From Spodoptera frugiperda (lineage: Eukaryota; Arthropoda; Insecta; Lepidoptera; Noctuidae): 64,000 nt of DNA. Position numbers and translations under genes: made by a program. The DNA is taken from positions 11,718,001 to 11,782,000 of the forward strand of contig NC_064218.1 of NCBI RefSeq assembly GCF_023101765.2, read 5' to 3'. Shown in pieces: positions 55,668 to 64,000 of this stretch. Under the pieces are notes generated by a model that saw nothing but the letters and a program-made list of their open reading frames with translations, did no database searches and was not told the origin of the DNA. The stretch's first letter is position 1, and every line of letters begins with the position of its first letter.

Positions 55668-58600
55668 ATGATATTGGTAATAATTTATTTTGTGTCATTG
55701 TGATGTGAATAGTGTCGTATAGTTGCGCGAGAGTCGTTTGTTATTGGAGTTCGAATTATGAAATTTTTTGGCGGTATTTTGTTTTTTTGGTGGTTTGGTT
55801 TTGTTCATCCCTTTGGATGTTCAATTGTTATCTTTTTTATATATTAATTAGTAATGCCTGTTTTTATTTATAATAATAATCCTCATTATTAAATTTATTT
55901 GTAATTATTTATTTATACTAAACCAACTAGACAATTAGACCAACTAACTACCTAATAATTTTAAGTAAATGGTAGAAAAAAGTAAAGTGCATATTTTTAG
56001 ACTTTTAGATGCTTTCATTAATATTAATCTCTAATACTATTTACCTATAAAATATGAAAATAACATTTTCTATCTTATATATTCTATACATAATATTGGC
56101 ATAAACTGAGATAGTGATAAAAAGTCAAAAATAAATTATTTAAACTTATTAGTACCTACAATAAAATCTTCAAAAATAATCACACTTTCATACCGCTTAA
56201 CTTTCGAATTTTTCTAGCAAATTTTCTAGGAATAAGTCTGTAATTTATTGTAAAAATCTGATGACGTCAAAACGCACTATTTCATACAAAATTCAAAAAA
56301 AATATAGTTTTTTGATATTTTGAAAAGTTATGAAACTAGCCTATTATTATTTGATAATAATATAACGAGCAACACCTGGAATACTAACAAACCAATCATT
56401 CAAATAATACTAATATTAAATATTAATACTTCACAAAATCTAGACTTAGACCAAAAAACAAAGCTGGCTCGGAAAAGGTCAACAGATAGTCTAAATTCAA
56501 TCATTAAATATTAATAATAACCACATCAACTTTATTCATTAAACCAGTCTTAGTATAATAATTTCATTATTAAAACATGCCACTGATTTTCCGACAATAT
56601 TTATTTTTGTTCGAAAACAATCATCATAATATATATGCAAACAGGTTTGAGTTGACAAGTCATTTTAGCATGATAATTTCTTAAAAAGTATAATTAGGTA
56701 GTGGCCGGAGTCATGACTATGATATTTTTGCATTTTTGGTGATCAAATCCAGAAGGTCTGCACAGAAATATTAAGGAAGTCTATTAAGGAATATAGTCAT
56801 AGTCTTATTAAGGAAGCATCTGTATACGATTAAAGTTCAATGTCCCTTAATTTGCAAACAAAAAGTACCTATAAATTCATATACGAATGAAAATTGCTAT
56901 GAAGTTATAAAATGTACTCGATTTTTAATTAATTTTAAACAGTACCTACTTTTTATTCTATAAACCGGTAAACGAGCTGACGGATCACCTGATGGTGGGC
57001 AATCGCCGGCGCCCATGGACACCCAAAACACCAGAGATTTACAAGCGCGTTGCCTTTTGCGGGTTAGGAATTTAAAGGTAGTTGGGGAATCAGGGTATAG
57101 AAAGATTAGGAAGGGGAGTAATTGGGCCTCTGGTGAAGTTACTCATGCACCGAAATACAACGTGAGCGTTGTTTCACGTCGGTTTTCTGTGAAGTCCTGA
57201 TATCACCCGAGTCGAGCCAGCCCATGCCTGCCCAAGCATGGCTTTCCCACACTTGTCCCACAATTATGTTTAGTTTACAATATGCATGTCAAATCTAGAT
57301 ACCTACGTCTAGGTAATAGCGCAGTTCATAACTTTAAAGAAAGTATTGAAAACTAGTACCTAACTTTCAAAATACCGGGCCGAATTTATGATCAAACTGG
57401 ATTCTTTAAAAAGAAAAAATCTGTAAACGAATAATTAAAACAATTTTATTCGCTTTTCAAAAAAACCTTCCTCAAAATGTTTTAGTAAAATTTATTGCAA
57501 GGAGAACAGTTTAAACATCATCGTATCATTAATCTTAATGCTCCTAACATTATGTAATTTCTAATCTAGATCTTATATTTTTTTATTTCAATCACAAGAT
57601 TGATTACTAAAAATTCCATTATTTCTATATAAAATATTTATAGACAGATGGTATCACTAATTAAGGTTAAAAGTCATATAGCACCACCTAAATAGACAAA
57701 CAGTTGCCTAAAGAAAAAAAAGTGGCGAAACAGGACCGGATTTTAGCCTCATTTGCATTTTATTACGTGAAGATGATATTTTGAACTCTTGACATCTTGC
57801 TTTAAGGCTCTGCGCATCCTGTCCATGAGATTGTAGATCTTAAAAACTGGACACTTCGAGGCTAACTTGGAACATTTTATTCTGTTTGTTTTCCCACAAG
57901 ACTTTTGTATTTTTAGTAAGAGATATCCTTGAGTTTTATCAGGTCATCTAAATAATTATAATTATATTCGCTTTCCAGGTACTATTAACCGCTTTCGCAG
58001 CGGTATGTGGGGCAGGAAGAATAGACGCAAGCTTCCTACCACCAATATCGGCCAAATCCATTGGAGGTAGCGCTGGTGGCTTGCAAGTTTCCCTCGATGG
58101 ATCCGCCCAAGGTGCTGCTGGACTACCCACTGGTAGCTTCACAAATGACGCCCAAGGAGTGGTGGTAGACGCAGCAAGTCCTGGAACCAGGACATCAGGC
58201 GCTGAACCATCTGGTTTAGGAGGACCAAGAGCTTCTTATGGTTCGACAAACTCTAAAGTAGGAGATGCTGCATTCACAGGATCTGTAGCTAGTCCTCTTG
58301 CAAGGATAGCGCCTGGCTTTGGTTCCATTGTGGGATTAGAAGATTCTGAGAAAGTCAGTGGCAATGCATTGAAGATTGCCAGCAATGCAGTAGATACCTT
58401 CAGTTATGGATTTGAGACTGACAATGGAATTTCTGTTGGTGAGGACGCTGTTGCTCAGGATGGTGTTAATGCAGGAGGAGCTGTCGGCCATGTTAATATT
58501 GGTGAGTGTTCTTTGTTTTTGAAATTATATTATTTACAACCTGTATATTAAGCTAAAGACACTCAGTGTAGAAAGATGATAACAAATCTAAACACTTTCC

Positions 58601-61600
58601 AATAATGTCAATACTACACTTAGCAATAACATTCAATCGTCCGTACAAATATTTGTGTAGATTGTAGATCACTTTAAATCTAAACGAAAAAATCAAGTGT
58701 TTCTTCACAACTTTTTTATGATCAGAATCTATCAAAAACCAGTGTTTTTTGAACACTACCTATACAATAAAGAATGACACCGTTTCATAATTCAACAGCC
58801 GCTAATAATAATAAATATTAACCTAAAAGCTATTAAAATAAAGTGATAATCGTCAAAATCATAATTTGGAATTTATTAAATTGATAAAAAACAACGTGAC
58901 TTGCCAATAAAATCGGGTCTAGACCATAATAGATTGGCTACGCGTGTTGCATAATTATTAGGATTTTATTTTCAACCATTTTCATATAAAACGTTTTTGA
59001 TCAGGTTTTTCGATTTTATGAGAAGTCTGGTTTTGTGTCTATTTTGTTCTGGTGTGATATACAGCGGTATTTTTGTAGTATAAAGATATTTTGTTTTCCA
59101 TATTAGATATTCAAACACTGTTCGGTTAAGGAAGTTTATCTAATCCTCCAAATAAACAAGATTCAGAGCTCTTAGTACGAGTTTTCATTACTCTTAAAGT
59201 AATCTAAATGAGAGCGCGTTCGGTGCTGTGATAGGCCGGCTCGAATAAGAGAACCAATCGAATTCACCATCTCGAAAAAACCAACCATATTTCGATTACT
59301 TTAAACGTAAAGCAAATTCATACTAAGGTTACAGTACGTTACGAAAATAAAAGGTATTTGAAAATACATTCATATAATATACATTTCCATAGCTTTCCTT
59401 GCGTATATAATAATACTTTTCCTGATAATACGGAAGCCGTTGACGAAATTGTAGGGAAATTGTGTGTTAACACTGCAACTAGCAATTTATTCACTTAACG
59501 ATATTACATTGTGCATCATGAGTACTCGTAACCGCAATATTACCAAGTTTGAGATGACTAATTTTTAATATAATGACCGTCTTGTAGATCATTTTAAAAT
59601 ATTATACACGTATTTTTTATTTTCTTAAGGAAAGAAATACTCTCGAAGATATATCGATTTGAAATATTGTGTGACGTCACTTGTTCACTTCTTGGTTCGT
59701 TTTATACGTAGAAATTACGTATTTGCACCCACCCCTACACTTTGACACGTTTTATCTAAATATTATCTTATATTATGACAAAATGAAAAAATACGAGTCT
59801 AATATTTTTTCATTACCTAGCTGACGGATGAAATATATTTTTAATTTTCATATCCCGTCATCAACCTTATTACAATATTTACCTCATAGTTAATTTTAGT
59901 ACACTCATTTAAAGATTGTATTGAGTAACGATAACCCACTCTCAAAGCATAATGACGAGTGTCAAAATATACTTCACAGATGTCGCTCTAATTACAAGAC
60001 GGATCATTAATCTATCTGTCAATGCAGCTTACTAAGACACCTCTCATTCACAATATCGGTACCATCCACTTCAAAGGCTTTTGTATGATCAACAAAGGTT
60101 TCTCACACAGGTATCATTGACAAATTACTCACAACTTTCATTTTTATTTACAGGCTCATACGAGGAAGGTGGTGCAAGCGCCGGAGCAGCTCTTAATAAC
60201 GTGAAACCTATTGCAAGTGCAGGAGCTACGTCCAGTGGACTTTTTGCCAGCCAGGGTAGTCAAGCGCAAAGACCTTCATCTGGTATACTTGTTGGAACTT
60301 ATAATGCTGCTTCTGATGCAGTACAATCCCAGGATCTTAATAAAGAGCATAGGGGGGCTGGAATTTCTGGAAGTGGCCTTTCTTTTGGAAGTCAGTCCAG
60401 TAATTCTGCGTCTGCCCAAGCCAGTCAGGGTTTGGTCAGTTCTCAAGGTGCCCAAGTAGTTTCGTCTCAATCGACTGAAAATAGATTTGGTGAAGGTTCA
60501 AAGAAGTCTGAGGGTTCTTATTCTCAAACTGGTTTTGGAAGTGGATCTCTAATTAAAACACCCAGCTTCGATGGTTTATCTGGTTCCTCGGCTGGAAACT
60601 CTGCTTATAGTTCAGCTGTTGTGAGTGGATCTGGTAGCGCCAGTGCTTTTGCTTCCACTGGTTCTTCAGGTTTTGGGCTGAAGAATGAAAAACCATCTGC
60701 GAACTTTGGGTTATCTAGCCAGTTTGCACAAGGTTCAAAATCTGATTCCACGGTTGGTGGATCGTTCTCTGCTCCTGCTGTTGCTTCAGCGTCTGCTTCT
60801 GTATCAGGAGTTCAGAAAGGACAACAGAGCATCTCTCAAAATGTTGGCTCTTCAGTACCTAGTTCTCCTATACCAATCTCCACTATTGACTTAGAAGTTA
60901 ATGAACCTTCCAGTGCTTCTGCATCTGCTTCTGCTTCTGGAAGTCAGTATAGTTCAATTCAATCAAATGAACAGAAATCTGAATCTGATTCATTCTTAAA
61001 TAGATTCGGAGAAGGCCAGCAGTCTGGTATCAGCCAAGGATCAACTGTGTCCACTCAAGCCGGAGCTTTTGATCCCACAATTACACAAGAGCAGGGAGCT
61101 GACTACTCATACTTCTACAAACAACCATCTAAACCTTTTATCACCCCACCTAAGAGTACTAGTTTTGGTCAGGCAATTCCTGTTGGCGTGTTAACTGACA
61201 GCCACAGCTCTTCGTCTTACAGTGGTATTACTCAAGCAGCTGTATCTCCTTTCACTTCAACAACTACACGATTTGGTACTCAATCTAGTCAAGTTGATTC
61301 CAAACCTTCGGTTGGATCTTCAGTATCTGGTCAGCAAAGTTCTATTGGATTTGGATTAACTGGGTCTAACATTGGTCAGAAACCCACTATTCAAAGTCAG
61401 ACACAATTCAGTCAATCATCTGTTAGCCAAACTTCTGATAGTGCGCTGTCACCAACCCAACAATATCAAGGTACAATTTACCAGTACAATAAGCCAGCTG
61501 TTTCTTTATCTGCACAAGATAACAAGGTTTCTTCTAGCTCATACCAATCAGGCAGTCAGTCTTCTTCTGGACAAATAGTAGGACAGAAACCAACTGTTAC

Positions 61601-64000
61601 TGCACAAACATCTGGCTCTAATTACCAACAATCACAATCAGGATTTGGTACCCAATTTGGTCAAAAGGTACAATCTGTAACTTATACCCAACAAACTGTA
61701 CCGACTATTAGTCAGACTTCTTTTGTCCAGAAACCGGTTGTAACTTCACAAGTAAGTTCATTTGGTTTGAAACCACAAACAACCCAGGGATCTAGTTTTA
61801 CTTCTAACACTTACTCTGTGTCTGGAACCAGACCAAGCAACTCTCCGGTTGGCTCAGTTCAATTTGGATCAACTGAAACTCGATTCGGACAAAGTTCTCA
61901 ATCCAACGTAGGTAGTAACGTTGGTGTTAGTTCTACAACCGCTAAACCCTTCGGTTCTACATATCAACAAGCTCAGTTTGGATCATCTGGATCTCAATTT
62001 AGTCAAAAACCACAAACAACTCAGGGATCTAATTTTACTTACACCCAAAGCCAGGTCTCTAGTAAGAAACCTTCGTTTACTTTTGGTTCTCAGTTAGGTC
62101 AAACTTCTCAGAAAAACCAGGGTTCCTACCAACAAACTCAATTTGGATCTAGTGGATCTCAGTCCACTTTTGGACAAACATCCCAGTTTGGCAGTAAACC
62201 CACTACCACTCAATTTGGCTCAAGCGTCTCTCAATTCGGACAAAATACACAATCATCGCAAGGTTTGGTTTCAACAACTGCAAAACCTTTCTCCCAGAAA
62301 CCATTCGGTTCTCAACAAGTTCAGTTCGGTTCTACTGGTACGCAATTCGGTTCTACTGGTACTCAATTCGGTTCTACTGGTACTCAATTCGGTTCTACTG
62401 GTACTCAATTCGGTTCTACTGGTACTCAATTCGGTTCTACTGGTACTCAATTCGGTTCTACTGGTACTCAATTCGGTACCAAGCCACAAACCACACAAGG
62501 CTCTAGTTTTACCTCAAATACGTACACTCAAACTCAATCGTCTCAGTTTGGAAAGAAGCCTATTAGCACAGTGCAGACAACGTTCCAGCAATCTCAGTTT
62601 GGTCAAAATAAGGATTCCGTGATATCCTCAACTACCGCTAAACCTTCATTCAGCCAAAAACCTTTTGGCTCTTCATACCAACAAACTCAGTTTGGAGTAA
62701 CTGGTTCCCAATTCACTCAAAGCCAGTCCAACAAAGGTAATGTGGTTTCTACGACCTTCAAACCAGTACTTAGTCAGACTTCATCCGGTGCCACATCTCA
62801 ACAATTTGGATCAAGTGGTTCTCAGTATGGTGTTGGTTCTCAGTTGAATAAAGGCTCAAGTGTGGTGTCCACTACTGCAAAACCTGTATTTAGCCAAACA
62901 TCATATGGTTCATCTTCCCAGCAGAGCCAATCCGGATCCACTGGCTTCCAGTTTGGACAAAACAACAAAGGCTCAAGCGTAGTTTCAACTACAGCTAAAC
63001 CTGTGTACACCCAAACATCTTTCGGTGTCACATCTCAGCAATTTGGATCAAGCGGTTCTCAATTTGGTAGTGGTTCACAGCAGAACAAAGGGTCAAGTGT
63101 GGTGTCATCTACATACAAACCAATAGTCAGTCAGACATCCTTCGGGTCCACCTCCCAACAGTTTGGTGTTAGCGGTTCTCAATTTGGTAGCGGTTCACAG
63201 CAGAACAAAGGCTCAAGTGTTGTGTCGTCTACGTACAAACCCACAGTCAGTCAGACATCTTTCGGATCTACCTCTCAGCAGTTTGGTGTAAGCGGTTCTC
63301 AATTTGGTAGCGGTTCACAGTTAAACAAAGGTTCAAGTGTAGTTTCGTCTACGTACAAGCCCATCGTCAGCCAGACATCCTTCGGTTCATCATCCCAGCA
63401 GAACCAATTCGGATCCACTGGCTTCCAGTTTGGACAAAATTCCCAAAACAACAAAGGGTCAAGCGTAGTTTCAACTACAGCTAAGCCTGTTTACACCCAA
63501 ACATCTTTCGGTGTCACATCTCAGCAATTTGGAGCAAGTGGTTCTCAATTTGGTAGTGGTTCACAATCAAACAAAGGCTCTGTAGTTTCTTCTTCATACA
63601 AACCAACCCTTAGCCAGACATCATTCGGTTTTGCATCTCAACAATCTGGATCAAGTGGTTCTCAATTCGGAGTTGGTTCTCAGGTAAACAAAGGGTCCAG
63701 TGTAGTTTCTACTACGTTCAAACCAACCTACAGTCAGTCATCCTTTGGTTCTGGAACTCAACAATCTGGATCAAGTGGTTCTCAATTCGGAGTTGGTTCC
63801 CAGGTAAACAAAGGCTTTGTATCGACCACCTCTAAGCCGGTAGTTGCTCAAACTTCGTTCGGTTCTAATTATCAACAAACACAGTTTGGATCAAGTGGTT
63901 CTCAGTTCAACAAGGGTTCAAATGTGGTTTCTTCTTCATACAAACCAACAAGTAGCCAGACGACTTTCGGTTCCACATCCCAGCAGTTTGGATCATCTGG
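55668..64000 (+). CDS. Large secreted Gln/Ser/Gly/Phe-rich repetitive structural protein, partial at 3' end
   Basis: Proposed exons are 55668-55676, 57979-58501 and 60154 to beyond 64000. Exon 1 codes only Met-Ile-Leu. Joined in phase 0 to exon 2 it gives the signal peptide MILVLLTAFAAVCG, then RIDASFLPPISAKS. Exon 2 (174 codons) is rich in Gly, Ala, Ser and Asp. It ends in phase 1, and exon 3 resumes with SYEEGGASAGAALNNV. Exon 3 is open for at least 1281 codons: first Ser/Ala/Gly-rich (ending with SASASASASG), then a QGADYSYFYKQPSKPFITPP segment, then FGQ/FGS/QQ repeats with regular Lys-Pro and Tyr. No Cys-rich or catalytic domain is visible. The likely role is in an extracellular material such as cuticle, silk or eggshell (inference). 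I do not recognise a named family. Exons 2 and 3 are firm; exon 1 is inferred from fit. Confidence 0.8.
55677..57978 (+). other. Intron 1 of the repetitive secreted-protein gene
   Basis: Starts GTAATA and ends TTCGCTTTCCAG. It contains the family B copy at 56950-57256 and otherwise AT-rich DNA with no exon I can support. Confidence 0.6.
56950..57256 (-). repeat. SINE-like family B, near full-length, in intron 1
   Basis: TTTTTATTCTATAAACCGGTA to CATGGCTTTCCCACACTTG on plus, with all blocks present. Confidence 0.9.
59165..59335. mobile_element. MITE-1 copy in intron 2
   Basis: CTCTTAGTACGAGTTTTCAT at the left faces AAGCAAATTCATACTAAGG at the right; inner parts also pair (TTAAAGTAATC and GATTACTTTAA). 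Confidence 0.65.
59560..59870 (+). repeat. Dispersed repeat E with TGACGTCA core, in intron 2
   Basis: Second copy of 8465-8790, sharing GACCGTCTTGTAGATCATTT, TTGTGTGACGTCACTTG, GTTTTATACGTAGAAATTACG and TAATATTTTTTCATTACCTA. Confidence 0.75.
62325..62471 (+). repeat. Seven 21-bp coding tandem repeats
   Basis: TTCGGTTCTACTGGTACTCAA is repeated seven times in frame, coding FGSTGTQ each time. Units 2-7 are identical and unit 1 differs by one base (ACG for ACT), which indicates very recent expansion. An eighth partial unit (TTCGGTACC) follows. Confidence 0.97.
62700..64000 (+). repeat. Array of ~40-residue coding modules
   Basis: Eleven modules can be counted by their Asn-Lys-Gly marker, near 62735, 62851, 62965, 63082, 63202, 63322, 63452, 63571, 63689, 63809 and 63909. 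The period is exactly 120 bp between 63051 and 63410 and 100-130 bp elsewhere. Each module holds NKGSSVVSSTYKP or VVSTTAKP, then SQTSFGSTSQQFG, then SGSQFGSGSQ. The array continues past the window edge. Confidence 0.92.

Larger units (their letters stand above)
58502..60153 (+). other. Intron 2 of the repetitive secreted-protein gene
   Basis: Starts GTGAGT and ends TTTTTATTTACAG. It carries a MITE-1 copy and repeat E (both listed) and AT-rich DNA. Confidence 0.8.

Noticed and set aside
58081..58551. Intronless 156-codon gene
   Set aside because: It is the middle of exon 2 read from an internal Met and through the donor site into the intron.
62325..62471. CRISPR-like array
   Set aside because: Direct 21-bp repeats with no spacers, in coding frame, in an animal genome.
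62143..62622. Leu/Val-rich repeat protein in another frame, and a minus-strand Thr/Ser/Arg repeat
   Set aside because: Both are shadows of the in-frame coding repeats of the secreted protein.
60154..64000. FG nucleoporin
   Set aside because: Phe-Gly repeats are present, but the upstream exons give a signal peptide and there is no nucleoporin anchor domain in view.

Overview
This window is animal nuclear DNA, most probably from a moth of the noctuid type (Lepidoptera). Three things support that: an AT-rich sequence with split genes bounded by GT-AG introns, a very high load of short interspersed repeats of the kind I know from noctuid genomes (recognised from memory, not searched), and the gene content. 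No bacterial, plasmid or CRISPR features are present. I see three host genes, two retroelement coding regions, at least three tRNA-headed SINE families, one further SINE-like repeat and several inverted-repeat (MITE-like) families.

Layout. Positions 1-1394 (minus) hold the N-terminal part of a gag-like ORF that runs off the left edge; it may belong to a DIRS- or LTR-type retroelement. From 1.4 to 9.7 kb is repeat-rich intergenic DNA. Positions 9708-12589 (plus) carry a complete five-exon gustatory receptor gene of 411 codons. From 14.4 to 15.15 kb lies a repeat with a microsatellite, three degenerate tandem units and a near-perfect 110-bp inverted repeat. Positions 15.28-18.13 kb (minus) hold a 5'-truncated CR1/Jockey-type LINE with an intact reverse transcriptase ORF and a six-base microsatellite tail. 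From 18.1 to 30.1 kb is intergenic and full of SINEs.

Positions 35335-30150 (minus) carry the complete nine-exon RPAP3/spaghetti gene, the TPR subunit of the R2TP HSP90 co-chaperone complex. Five of its eight introns carry SINE copies from four families. From 35.4 to 55.5 kb is intergenic repeat DNA. From 55.58 kb to the right edge (plus) lies the start of a large secreted, Gln/Ser/Gly/Phe-rich repetitive structural protein gene. It has a TATA box, an exon of only three coding codons, a 2.3-kb intron, a 523-bp exon with the rest of the signal peptide, a 1.65-kb intron, and a giant repetitive exon still open at 64000.

The three host genes do not form a pathway: one is chemosensory, one is a housekeeping chaperone adaptor, and one encodes an extracellular structural protein. 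The last is the best candidate for something poorly described. Family names and repeat boundaries come from reading the sequence by eye, so repeat ends are approximate to about 10 bp.
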